Source: an uncultured Lachnospiraceae bacterium
Lineage (GTDB): Bacteria; Bacillota; Clostridia; Lachnospirales; Lachnospiraceae
Reading direction: 5' to 3'
NCBI GenBank assembly: GCA_900317555.1
Contig: ONHF01000006.1
Coordinates: 62,001-126,000, forward strand
Length of the DNA: 64,000 nt
Of this stretch, positions 7,324 to 15,647 are shown one piece after another; the first letter of the stretch is position 1, and each line of letters opens with the position of its first letter. The notes beneath the pieces are model-generated. The model had not been told where the DNA came from, made no database searches, and saw only the letters and a list, made by a program, of their open reading frames with translations. The translations under genes were made by a program, and so were the position numbers.

Positions 7324-9168
7324 ATGAAAAAGAAAGCATTAGCTATCGTCCTTGCTTCCACTATGGTTGCAGGCGTTGTAGCTGGCTGCGGCAGTGCTGC
7401 TTCGGCACCTGCTTCTGCTCCGGCTGCTTCGACTGAAGCCGCGGCAGCATCGACAGAAGCGGCAGCTGCGACTACCGAAGCGGCTGCATCGGATGACGAC
7501 TGGGCGTCGAAGATCAAGTTCACAGCTTCTTCCTACAATGAAGCTGCTCCGGACTGGTCCGAGTATGACAAGCTCATCAGTGAAATCCGTACAGACACAG
7601 ATCTGGAAGACCGTGAAGCGAAGATGCATCAGGCCGAGGATATGCTGATGGCAACCGGCGCTGTTCTTCCGCTCTACTACTACAATGACCTGTATCTTGA
7701 GAAGGAAGGCTTCTCCGGAGACTTCGCTACCGTATTCGGTACAAAGTATTTCATGTACGCCAAGAAGGACGGCAAGGCAGTCGACAAGATGCACATCAAC
7801 CTCGCTTCCGAGCCGGATCACCTTGATCCCGCACTGAACAGCTCGGTTGACGGCGCTGCTCTTGCTGCAAACTCCTTCGTCGGTCTGTATACATATGATG
7901 CTGACGGCAAGGTCGTTCCCGCTCTTGCAGACGGCGATCCGGAAATCTCCGATGACAACCTGACCTACACTGTCAAGATGAAGAAGGATCTGAAGTGGTC
8001 CGACGGTTCCACTCTGAACGCGAACGATATCATCTATTCCTGGCAGAGAGCGGCAGATCCGAAGACAGCTTCCGACTACGCTTATCTGTTTGATGTATTC
8101 GCAAAGAATGATGACGGCACACCGGTCTGCTCTGCACCCGATGACAACACGGTTACCTTCACGCTTACCGCTCCCTGCCCGTACATCATGAGCCTTCTTG
8201 CATTCCCGGTATTCATGCCTGTTCAGAAGGCTGCTGTTGAAGCTGCTGATCCGGATGGAAGCAACCCCGGCGCATGGGCATCCGAAGCCGGCTTCGTATC
8301 CAACGGCGCTTATACCTTAAAGTCCTGGAAGCACAACGAGTCCATGGTTTATGTCAAGAACCCGAACTTCTATGATGCTGACAATGTAAGCGTTGACGAG
8401 CTTGACTTCATGCTTTCCGCTGATGATACAGCGATCCTTGCCGCATATCAGTCCGGCGACCTTGACTACGCGGATACCGTTCCGAACGGCGAAATCCAGA
8501 ACCTCAAGGATAAGCCCGATTTCCACGTTATCCCGAACATGGGCACATACTATGTCGGCTTCAACGTAAACTCCAAGATGTTCGACGGCAAGACTGTTGA
8601 TCAGGCGAATGCGATGAGAAGAGCAATCTCTCTGCTGATTGACCGCCAGTACATCATCGACACAATCGGCCAGACAGAGCAGCAGGCTGCGACATCCTTC
8701 ATCCCTGCAGGCATGTCTGACGGCCATGGCGGCGTATTCAAGGAAAACGACAGTGATTATACATTCCCTGTAGATGACGGATACTATAAGGATCTGTCCG
8801 CAGATCAGGAAGGCAATACAGCTAAGGCAATCGAGCTGCTTAAGAGCGCAGGCTTCAAGTTCGACGACAACAACCAGCTGTCCGCTGACACACCTCTGCA
8901 CATCAACTACCTTACGAACCAGGGTACCGGCCACGAAGGCATCGCGCAGGCAATTCAGCAGGATCTGTCCGCTGTAGGCATCACAATGGATATCTCCGTT
9001 GAGGACTGGCAGACATTCCTGAACGACCGTAAACAGGGTAACTTCGACGTTGCCCGTGAAGGCTGGCTTGCCGATTACGATGATCCGATCAACATGCTTG
9101 AGATGTGGACATCCGATTCCGGCAACAACGACTGCCAGTTTGGTGTTGATCCTTCTGCAAAGAAGTGA
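7324..9168 (+). CDS. oppA: Peptide-binding lipoprotein OppA (SBP family 5), apparently circularly permuted
   Basis: Extracytoplasmic peptide receptor of the transporter, 614 residues. The lipoprotein signal has lipobox VAGC with Cys22 as lipidation site, followed by a low-complexity Ala/Ser/Thr/Glu linker (about 23-57). Ribosome site AAGGAGGAG at 7311-7319. The oddity is domain order. Residues about 62-147 (KFTASSYNEAAPDW, EYDKLISEIRTDTD, MHQAEDMLM, GAVLPLYYYNDLYL, KYFMY) look like the C-terminal end of a normal OppA. The normal N-terminal start (HINLASEPDHLDPALNSS) comes only at about 157. The protein then runs through DLKWSDGSTLNANDIIYSWQ and ends at SDSGNNDCQFGVDPSAKK, just where the missing block would follow. 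The match is from memory of the family, not an alignment. Peptide choice is unknown. Confidence 0.9.
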   Translation: MKKKALAIVLASTMVAGVVAGCGSAASAPASAPAASTEAAAASTEAAAATTEAAASDDDWASKIKFTASSYNEAAPDWSEYDKLISEIRTDTDLEDREAKMHQAEDMLMATGAVLPLYYYNDLYLEKEGFSGDFATVFGTKYFMYAKKDGKAVDKMHINLASEPDHLDPALNSSVDGAALAANSFVGLYTYDADGKVVPALADGDPEISDDNLTYTVKMKKDLKWSDGSTLNANDIIYSWQRAADPKTASDYAYLFDVFAKNDDGTPVCSAPDDNTVTFTLTAPCPYIMSLLAFPVFMPVQKAAVEAADPDGSNPGAWASEAGFVSNGAYTLKSWKHNESMVYVKNPNFYDADNVSVDELDFMLSADDTAILAAYQSGDLDYADTVPNGEIQNLKDKPDFHVIPNMGTYYVGFNVNSKMFDGKTVDQANAMRRAISLLIDRQYIIDTIGQTEQQAATSFIPAGMSDGHGGVFKENDSDYTFPVDDGYYKDLSADQEGNTAKAIELLKSAGFKFDDNNQLSADTPLHINYLTNQGTGHEGIAQAIQQDLSAVGITMDISVEDWQTFLNDRKQGNFDVAREGWLADYDDPINMLEMWTSDSGNNDCQFGVDPSAKK

Positions 9169-9221
9169 TCCCGTTCATAAACTTTCTTTTCGGATCCGCG
9201 GTTTCCGCCGCAGTCTGAACA

Positions 9222-9290
9222 TGGAAAGGACCTGTGAGCTTTCGGGCTTGCGGGTCTTTTCTTTCGGCTTTCATGTTTTTTCTTTTCTTT
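9222..9290 (+). terminator. Terminator after oppA
   Basis: A 15-bp stem rich in G-U pairs, 9225-9239 with 9246-9260, loop TTTCGG, followed by CTTTC and a later T-rich stretch (9275-9290). Confidence 0.75.
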
Positions 9291-9336
9291 AGCACGTTAA
9301 CGTGTTATGATGTCTATTATTAACGGACACGTGTTC
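9291..9336 (+). promoter_or_regulatory. Palindromic operator-like sites and putative promoter ahead of sstT
   Basis: CACGTTAACGTG (9293-9304) is a perfect 12-bp palindrome, and ACACGTGT (9327-9334) is a second smaller one. Possible -10 boxes TATGAT (9306-9311) and TATTAT (9315-9320) lie between them; no good -35 is seen, as expected of an activated or repressor-covered promoter. CGTTAACG cores resemble LacI/GalR-family operators; that link is inference. Confidence 0.4.
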
Positions 9337-9422
9337 ACTAATGACGGACAGGCAGATAGTAATTGTCCGCAGCACGGTAACAGCGTATCCATGAGACATA
9401 ATTCTTATGAAGAGGGAATAAC

Positions 9423-10697
9423 ATGAAAATCACTCAATTTTTCAAAACAGCAGCGGTTAAATACAACAGCGTCAGCCTGATCGCGAGAATCGTCTGTGGA
9501 CTGATTATCGGTCTGCTCCTCGGACTGCTCGTCCCCGGCGCCGCTTTTATCGGCGCTTTCGGCGATCTGTTCGTCGGCGCGCTCAAGGCGATTGCACCTG
9601 TTCTCGTTTTTGTGCTGGTCATGAGCGCACTTGCGCAGGGACAGAGCCGCCTGGACAAACGGTTCGGTCTTGTCATCTGGCTGTACATGCTGACAACCTT
9701 CCTCGCGTCCTTGATCGCGGTCATCGCAAGCTTTGTATTTCCGATTTCTATCCGGCTTGCCTCGTCCGCACAGGCAGACACGATCCCGCAGGGAATCGGT
9801 GAAGTCATGCATAATCTCCTGATGAACTGCGTCGCGAATCCGGTGCAGTCGCTTACGAACGCGAACTACATTGGCATCCTGTTCTGGGCAGTTCTGCTTG
9901 GCTTTGCGATGAAGCGCTTCGGCTCTGACAATACCAAGAGATTCCTTTCGGATGCGGCCGATGCCGTTTCCCAGTGTGTCCGCTGGATTATCAATCTGGC
10001 GCCGTTTGGCATCATGGGACTTGTTTTTACGAACGTATCTACAAACGGTCTTTCGATCTTCAAAGATTACGGCCAGCTCCTTCTGCTGCTTGTCGGAACA
10101 ATGCTTTCGGTCGCGCTGATTGTCGATCCTTTCGTCGCTTTCCTGACGCTGAAGAAGAATCCCTATCCGCTTGTCTGGCGCTGCCTGAAAAACTCGGGTG
10201 TGACCGCATTCTTCACAAGAAGCTCGGCAGCCAATATCCCGGTAAACATGGCAACCTGTGAAAAGCTCGGCCTTGATAAGGATTTTTATTCGGTCTCGAT
10301 CCCGCTTGGCTCTACGATCAACATGGACGGCGCTGCGGTTACAATCGCGATTATGACGCTCGCCTGTGCGCACACAATGGGCGTCGCTGTGGACTTTCCT
10401 TCGGCGCTGATCCTTTCGCTTCTTTCAACGCTCGCCGCGTGCGGCGCTTCGGGCGTTGCGGGCGGCTCGCTCCTTCTGATTCCGATGGCCTGCTCGATGT
10501 TCGGCATCTCAAATGATATCGCGATGCAGGTCGTAGGCGTCGGCTTCATTATCGGCGTCGTGCAGGATTCCGTTGAAACCTGCCTTAATTCCGCCGGCGA
10601 TGTTATGTTCACGGCAATCGCCGAATACCGGAAGTGGCAGCTTGAGGGCAAGGACCTTCCTTACTTCCTTGGCGGCAGCAAAAAGGTGGATATCTGA
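9423..10697 (+). CDS. sstT: Serine/threonine:Na+ symporter SstT
   Basis: A 424-residue DAACS transporter that takes up serine and threonine with sodium. It differs from the glutamate-type protein at the left edge by SstT-specific features: a short N-terminus leading straight into LIARIVCGLIIGLLLGLLVPG, VMSALAQGQ, the loop TRSSAANIPVNM in place of SSASSVGTLP, GSTINMDGAAVTIAIM, and CGASGVAGGSLLLIP. The C-terminal substrate-site helix reads VGVVQDSVETCLNSAGDVMFTA in outline. Eight membrane segments plus two re-entrant hairpins fit the pattern. ATG at 9423 follows AGAGGGA. It stands alone between the oppA terminator and the purO promoter, with palindromes upstream that may be operators. Confidence 0.93.
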   Translation: MKITQFFKTAAVKYNSVSLIARIVCGLIIGLLLGLLVPGAAFIGAFGDLFVGALKAIAPVLVFVLVMSALAQGQSRLDKRFGLVIWLYMLTTFLASLIAVIASFVFPISIRLASSAQADTIPQGIGEVMHNLLMNCVANPVQSLTNANYIGILFWAVLLGFAMKRFGSDNTKRFLSDAADAVSQCVRWIINLAPFGIMGLVFTNVSTNGLSIFKDYGQLLLLLVGTMLSVALIVDPFVAFLTLKKNPYPLVWRCLKNSGVTAFFTRSSAANIPVNMATCEKLGLDKDFYSVSIPLGSTINMDGAAVTIAIMTLACAHTMGVAVDFPSALILSLLSTLAACGASGVAGGSLLLIPMACSMFGISNDIAMQVVGVGFIIGVVQDSVETCLNSAGDVMFTAIAEYRKWQLEGKDLPYFLGGSKKVDI

Positions 10698-10704
10698 GCA
10701 AATC

Positions 10705-10733
10705 TTGTTATTCGTCCGCTTTTCGCTTACAAT
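10705..10733 (+). promoter_or_regulatory. Promoter of the purO-AICAR transformylase pair
   Basis: TTGTTA (10705-10710) and TACAAT (10728-10733), 17-bp spacer. The leader is about 43 nt with AAGGAAG before the ATG. No purine riboswitch is present. Confidence 0.7.
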
Positions 10734-10781
10734 AAATAAGACCTTTGGAGATCAGCAGATATCAATAAGGAAGGAAACGAT

Positions 10782-11501
10782 ATGACAGATATCGAGAAGC
10801 ATCTTCGGGAAACTTCATATCCGGGCAGAGGCATCCTGATCGGCAGAACGGCGGATGGAGGAAAAGCCGTCACGGCGTATTTTATCATGGGCCGCAGCGC
10901 GAACAGCCGCAACCGTGTCTTTGTCGAAGACGGAGAGGGCATCCGCACGAAGGCATTTGATCCGTCGAAGCTCGAGGATCCGAGCCTGATTATTTACGCG
11001 CCGGTGCGTGTGCTTGGCAACAAGACAATCGTCACAAACGGCGATCAGACAGATACGATCTACGAAGGTCTGGACAGGCAGATGACATTTGAACAGAGCC
11101 TTCGGAGCCGTACATTTGAGCCGGATGCGCCGAACTACACACCACGGATCTCGGGTGTTCTGCATGTGGAGAACGGAGCGTACAATTACGCGCTCTCGAT
11201 CTTAAAGAGCGATCACGGAGATCCGTCTTCGGTTCTGCGTTACACTTTCGCGTATGAGGCGCCGCTTTGCGGAACCGGTCACTTTATCAGCACCTATCAG
11301 GGAGACGGAACTCCGCTGCCGTCCTTTGAGGGAGAGCCGCTGCGCGTCTTCCTTTCCGATGACTTCACGAAGGATATCGATACGTTTACCGGAAGAATCT
11401 GGGAGGCGCTGAACGCCGACAATAAGGTATCCTTGTTTACCAGATTCATCGATATACAGACCGGTACATATGAATCCAGAATTGTCAATAAGAATCAGTG
11501 A
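10782..11501 (+). CDS. purO: IMP cyclohydrolase (PurO-like)
   Basis: A 239-residue protein of the archaeal-type IMP cyclohydrolase family, which closes the purine ring of FAICAR to give IMP, the last step of de novo purine synthesis. Features of the family are the start YPGRGILIGRT, the nucleophile-hydrolase-like SANSRNRVFVEDG, and TYQGDGTPLPSFEGEP. In most bacteria this reaction is done by the N-terminal half of bifunctional PurH; here that half is missing from the next gene, so the two genes complement each other. ATG with AGGAAGGAAACG upstream; 12 bp separate it from the next gene, and both use the promoter at 10705. Confidence 0.88.
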   Translation: MTDIEKHLRETSYPGRGILIGRTADGGKAVTAYFIMGRSANSRNRVFVEDGEGIRTKAFDPSKLEDPSLIIYAPVRVLGNKTIVTNGDQTDTIYEGLDRQMTFEQSLRSRTFEPDAPNYTPRISGVLHVENGAYNYALSILKSDHGDPSSVLRYTFAYEAPLCGTGHFISTYQGDGTPLPSFEGEPLRVFLSDDFTKDIDTFTGRIWEALNADNKVSLFTRFIDIQTGTYESRIVNKNQ

Positions 11502-11513
11502 CGGAGGAAGATA

Positions 11514-12692
11514 ATGAACGAACTCGAACTTAAATACGGGTGCAATCCGAACCAGAAGCCGGCAAGAGTTTTCATGGAGGACGGTTCTGATCTGCCGGTT
11601 ACTGTTTTGAACGGAAGACCGGGGTACATTAATCTTCTGGATGCGTTAAACGGCTGGCAGCTGGTCAGCGAGCTGAAGCGGGCGACCGGCATGCCGGCGG
11701 CCACCTCGTTCAAGCATGTCAGCCCCGCGGGTGCCGCAATCGGACTCCCGCTTTCGGATGTGGAGGCGAAGATTTACTGGGTTGCAGACATGGGAGAGCT
11801 CTCACCGATCGCCTGCGCGTACGCAAGAGCGAGAGGCGCCGACAGAATGTCGTCCTTCGGCGATTTTGTCTCTCTTTCCGATCCCTGCGATCTCGATACC
11901 GCGAAATTAATTCACAGAGAGGTTTCGGACGGTGTCATTGCCCCCGGTTACACGGATGAGGCGCTGGAGCTGTTAAAGACCAAGAAGAAGGGGAATTACT
12001 GCGTGCTGCAGATGGACCCTTCCTATGTTCCCGCGCAGATCGAGCATAAACAGGTCTTCGGCATTACTTTCGAACAGGGAAGAAACAACGCGGTCATTGA
12101 CGCTTCCATGTTCTCAAACATTGTAACGAAGAACAGGAATCTGCCGAAGGACAAGCTCGACGATATGGCAATTGCGATGATTACGCTCAAGTATACCCAG
12201 TCGAACTCGGTCTGCTATGTCAAAGGCGGGCAGGCGATCGGCATCGGCGCCGGCCAGCAGTCGAGAATTCACTGTACCAGACTTGCCGGCAGTAAGGCGG
12301 ACAACTGGTGGCTTCGCCAGTCGCCGCAGGTACTGAACCTTCCGTTCCGCAGCGATATCAAGCGGGTGGATAAGGACAACGCGATTGATCTGTACATCGG
12401 CGATGAGTATGAGGATGTGCTCGCGGACGGCAGATGGCAGGCTGTGTTTACCGAAAAGCCGCCTGTTTTTACAAAGGAAGAGAAGAGGGCATGGATCAGC
12501 AGGAACACCGATGTGGTTCTTGGTTCGGACGCTTTCTTCCCGTTTGGAGACAATATCGAGCGGGCGTTCCGCTCCGGCGTGAAATATGTCGCGGAGCCGG
12601 GCGGATCCGTGCGTGATGACAACGTAATCGCAGCGGCTGACAGCCATGACATGGTGATGTGCTTTACCGGACTGCGTCTGTTCCATCACTGA
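11514..12692 (+). CDS. purH: Stand-alone AICAR formyltransferase (PurH C-terminal domain type)
   Basis: A 392-residue protein that transfers a formyl group from 10-formyl-THF to AICAR, making FAICAR. It corresponds to the transformylase half of PurH only; the IMP cyclohydrolase half is absent and is supplied by purO just upstream. The catalytic Lys-His pair is in [11 protein letters not shown] (K67, H68). Other marks are [46 protein letters not shown] and the C-terminal [15 protein letters not shown] with ACGGAGGAAG upstream. Order purO-transformylase is the usual Clostridia arrangement. The symbol purH is used loosely, since the protein is monofunctional. Confidence 0.92.
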   Translation: MNELELKYGCNPNQKPARVFMEDGSDLPVTVLNGRPGYINLLDALNGWQLVSELKRATGMPAATSFKHVSPAGAAIGLPLSDVEAKIYWVADMGELSPIACAYARARGADRMSSFGDFVSLSDPCDLDTAKLIHREVSDGVIAPGYTDEALELLKTKKKGNYCVLQMDPSYVPAQIEHKQVFGITFEQGRNNAVIDASMFSNIVTKNRNLPKDKLDDMAIAMITLKYTQSNSVCYVKGGQAIGIGAGQQSRIHCTRLAGSKADNWWLRQSPQVLNLPFRSDIKRVDKDNAIDLYIGDEYEDVLADGRWQAVFTEKPPVFTKEEKRAWISRNTDVVLGSDAFFPFGDNIERAFRSGVKYVAEPGGSVRDDNVIAAADSHDMVMCFTGLRLFHH

Positions 12693-12713
12693 AACAGAAA
12701 GGATTTTTTATTT

Positions 12714-13310
12714 ATGCGAATTGGTACGGGCTATGATGTACACAGGCTCGTGGAAGGCCGCCGGTGCATCATCGGCGGTGTGGACATCCCGTTCGAAAAG
12801 GGTCTTGACGGCCATTCGGACGCGGATGTTCTTCTGCATGCGATCATGGACGCGCTTTTAGGGGCGGCTGCGCTTGGAGATATCGGGAAATGGTTTCCTG
12901 ATACGGACCCTGCATGGGAGGGCGCGGATTCCGTAAAGCTTCTTCAGAGTGTCGGCGATATTCTTGCGGAGCACCACTATCTGATTGAGAACATTGACGC
13001 CACTGTAATTGCCCAGGCACCGAAACTTCGTCCGTATATAGATACCATGCGCGCGAACATCGCGGAGGCGCTGGGGATCGAAACGGATCAGGTGAGCGTC
13101 AAGGCAACGACCGAGGAACATCTCGGTTTCACAGGCAAGGGAGAGGGAATTTCCGCACAGGCGGCAGCTCTTCTTACAAGTCCGAGAGACCTTGCCGCCA
13201 TGTCTTTTGAGGAAGCGCAGAGCAGCCGCGAGGGCTGTGCGTCATCCTGCGCGGCCGCCGGGTCCGGCGGCTGTCCGTCCTGTCCGCTCAGACAATCGTC
13301 TAAGAGTTAG
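12714..13310 (+). CDS. ispF: 2-C-methyl-D-erythritol 2,4-cyclodiphosphate synthase IspF with cysteine-rich tail
   Basis: Fifth enzyme of the MEP isoprenoid pathway. The core (1-158) is canonical: metal ligands D8 and H10 in GYDVHRL and H42 in [16 protein letters not shown], with [21 protein letters not shown] substrate residues written here as [17 protein letters not shown]. IspF proteins are usually about 155-160 residues; this one has 198. The extra 40 residues hold four cysteines in the pattern C175-x3-C179-x7-C187-x2-C190, flanked by Ala, Gly and Ser, which could bind a metal. AGAAAGGA precedes the ATG by 10 nt. The other MEP genes in the window, dxr and ispG, lie 25 kb away. Confidence 0.93.
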   Translation: MRIGTGYDVHRLVEGRRCIIGGVDIPFEKGLDGHSDADVLLHAIMDALLGAAALGDIGKWFPDTDPAWEGADSVKLLQSVGDILAEHHYLIENIDATVIAQAPKLRPYIDTMRANIAEALGIETDQVSVKATTEEHLGFTGKGEGISAQAAALLTSPRDLAAMSFEEAQSSREGCASSCAAAGSGGCPSCPLRQSSKS

Positions 13311-13325
13311 GGCAGGAGGAGTATC

Positions 13326-14210
13326 ATGGGATTTTTCAAAACCGTTCAGGAAGAAATAAAGATTATCAAGGACAGGGATCCGGCAATGCATTCCGACTGG
13401 GAAGTACTGCTGTATCCCAGTTTTCACGCGATATTATCTTACAGAAGAGCGCATAAGCAGTATCTGAAGGGCCATTTTTTCCGCGCCCGCTGGATTTCAC
13501 AGAGGGCCGCGAGAAAAACCGGAATCGAAATTCACCCCGGAGCGACGATCGGCAAGGGATTTTTCATTGACCATGGGACAGGGGTTGTCATTGGAGAAAC
13601 AGCGATTATCGGAGATAACGTTACGCTTTATCAGGGAGTTACGCTTGGCGGAACCGGCAAGGAACAGGGAAAGCGCCATCCGACGATCGGCAACAATGTT
13701 ATGATCGGCTCCGGTGCCAAGGTCCTCGGCTCCTTTAAAGTCGGTGACAACTGCAAGATTGCCGCGGGCTCTGTTGTTTTGCAGGAAATACCGCCCAACT
13801 GCACAGTGGTCGGCGTACCGGCGCGCGTCGTCAAGATGATACGCCCGGGACAGGGAGACAACGATCTCGATCAGATTCATTTTCCGGATCCCGTGCAGAT
13901 TGACATTGAGTGCCTTAACCGCGGACAGTCGGCGCTGACCAATCAGCTTCTGGATATTCAGGATTCGATCCGTGAGTCCAGGGCACTCGTGCGCAGGGCT
14001 TTAAACGAAAAGGAAGAACTGGAAAAAAAGCTTTCGGAAGCCGAAAAGGAGCTGCTCGAAGAACGGCGGCTTCTGGAAATCCAGAGGAAGCGTTCAGACG
14101 ATCTCGAAAAGCTGGTCCGGATGGAGTTCGGAGACGAGAAGGCCAGGCAGACGATGCGGAAGACCCGGCAGGAAAACGCGAATATTTCTCTGACGGACAG
14201 CGCACTGTAA
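13326..14210 (+). CDS. cysE: Serine O-acetyltransferase CysE with C-terminal coiled coil
   Basis: Makes O-acetylserine from serine and acetyl-CoA, the first step of cysteine synthesis. The N-terminal helical part (1-60, with DPAMHSDWEVLLYPSFHAI) is of the short Gram-positive type. The left-handed hexapeptide beta-helix follows (about 64-180): IHPGATIGKGFFIDHGTGVVIGE in outline, with the catalytic His in FIDHGTG, and YQGVTLGGTGKEQGKRHPTIG. After the helix, where most short CysE proteins end, about 95 more residues continue, including a heptad-like helix rich in Glu, Lys, Arg and Leu (about 205-262). GGCAGGAGG precedes the ATG. It is followed 18 bp later by cysS, so cysteine synthesis and charging are linked. 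Confidence 0.92.
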   Translation: MGFFKTVQEEIKIIKDRDPAMHSDWEVLLYPSFHAILSYRRAHKQYLKGHFFRARWISQRAARKTGIEIHPGATIGKGFFIDHGTGVVIGETAIIGDNVTLYQGVTLGGTGKEQGKRHPTIGNNVMIGSGAKVLGSFKVGDNCKIAAGSVVLQEIPPNCTVVGVPARVVKMIRPGQGDNDLDQIHFPDPVQIDIECLNRGQSALTNQLLDIQDSIRESRALVRRALNEKEELEKKLSEAEKELLEERRLLEIQRKRSDDLEKLVRMEFGDEKARQTMRKTRQENANISLTDSAL

Positions 14211-14228
14211 GAAAGGTGACAGGATAAA

Positions 14229-15647
14229 ATGCGGATTTATAATACCGAGACAAAAACACTGGAAGAGTTCAAGCCGATTACGCCGGGCAAGGTCAGCATG
14301 TATGTCTGCGGTCCTACGGTTTACAACCTGATTCATATCGGCAACGCGAGACCGATGATCGTGTTCGACACGGTGCGCCGTTACTTCGAGTATAAAGGGT
14401 ACGAAGTGAACTACGTATCGAACTTCACCGACGTAGACGACAAAATCATTAAGAAGGCAAATGAGGAAGGCGTGGACGCTTCTGTTATTTCCGAGCGTTA
14501 CATTAAGGAATGCAAGAAGGATATGGCGGATCTGAACGTGCGCCCCGCGACGACGCATCCGCAGGCTACGAAGGAAATTCAGGGCATGATCGATATGATC
14601 AGCACGCTGATCAATAAAGGCTATGCCTATGTTGTAGACGACGGAACGGTCTATTTTGCCGTGGATAAGGACCCGAATTACGGCGAGCTTTCCCACAAAA
14701 ATCTGGATGACCTGCAGAGTGGATTCCGCAGCATCGCGGTCAGCGGAGAGGATCAGAAGCGAAGCCCGCTGGACTTTGTGCTCTGGAAGCCGAAGAAGGA
14801 AGGGGAGCCGTACTGGGATTCTCCGTGGTGTCAGGGACGCCCCGGCTGGCATATTGAGTGCTCTGTCATGTCCAGAAAGTATCTGGGAGAGACAATTGAC
14901 ATTCACGCGGGCGGAGAGGATCTGATCTTCCCGCACCATGAGAATGAAATTGCGCAGTCGGAGTGCGCGAACGGGAAGCCGTTTGTGCATTACTGGATGC
15001 ACAATGCTTTTCTGAACATTGACAACCACAAGATGTCGAAGTCCCTTGGCAACTTCAAAACAGTCCGCGACGTGGACGCCGTCTACGATCCGCAGGTGCT
15101 GCGGTTTCTGATGCTGTCCGCGCACTACAGAAGCCCGCTCAACTATTCGGTGGATCTGATGGACGCCGCGAAGACTTCCTACGAGCGTCTTGTGAACTGC
15201 TGCAGAAATCTGGACTATAACCTTGAAAACGCGGCGGACAAAGAGATCAGCGAAGAGGAAAAGAAGCTTCTGGAACAGGCGCATCAGTACCGCCTGCAGT
15301 TCGAGAAGGTCATGGATGACGACTTCAATACCGCGGACGCGATCTCGGCGCTCTTTGACCTGATGCGGTTCATCAATACCAATTCGGGAACGGAGAATTC
15401 GAAGACGTATCTCGCGTCGCTCCGGAAAGAATTTACAGAGCTTTCCGATGTGCTGGGCCTTATTGTGGACAGAAAGCCGGAGGCGTCGGATGACGAGACG
15501 GCGTATATCGAAGAAAAGATAAAAGAGCGGCAGGAAGCCAGAAAAGCCCGTGATTTCAAGAAAGCGGACGCGATCCGGGACGAACTCAAAGCGAAGGGAA
15601 TTCTTCTCGAGGATACAAAAGAGGGCGTTAAATGGACAAAGGCCTGA
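14229..15647 (+). CDS. cysS: Cysteinyl-tRNA synthetase
   Basis: Class I synthetase that charges tRNA-Cys, 472 residues. The HIGH motif is HIGN (36-39), preceded by zinc ligand C28 in VCGPTVYN; other zinc-site residues are in WHIECSVMS and HHENEIAQSE. KMSKS is at 268-272. A DALR-type helical C-terminal domain ends the protein at about the usual length. Ribosome site AAGAAAGGTGAC. Its last 16 bases overlap mrnC. The order cysE-cysS-mrnC-rlmB-sigH matches the Bacillus arrangement except that yacP is missing. Confidence 0.96.
   Translation: MRIYNTETKTLEEFKPITPGKVSMYVCGPTVYNLIHIGNARPMIVFDTVRRYFEYKGYEVNYVSNFTDVDDKIIKKANEEGVDASVISERYIKECKKDMADLNVRPATTHPQATKEIQGMIDMISTLINKGYAYVVDDGTVYFAVDKDPNYGELSHKNLDDLQSGFRSIAVSGEDQKRSPLDFVLWKPKKEGEPYWDSPWCQGRPGWHIECSVMSRKYLGETIDIHAGGEDLIFPHHENEIAQSECANGKPFVHYWMHNAFLNIDNHKMSKSLGNFKTVRDVDAVYDPQVLRFLMLSAHYRSPLNYSVDLMDAAKTSYERLVNCCRNLDYNLENAADKEISEEEKKLLEQAHQYRLQFEKVMDDDFNTADAISALFDLMRFINTNSGTENSKTYLASLRKEFTELSDVLGLIVDRKPEASDDETAYIEEKIKERQEARKARDFKKADAIRDELKAKGILLEDTKEGVKWTKA

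Noticed and set aside
13311..13325. A T-box ahead of cysE-cysS
   Set aside because: Only 15 bp separate ispF and cysE and 18 bp separate cysE and cysS; there is no room and no T-box motif.
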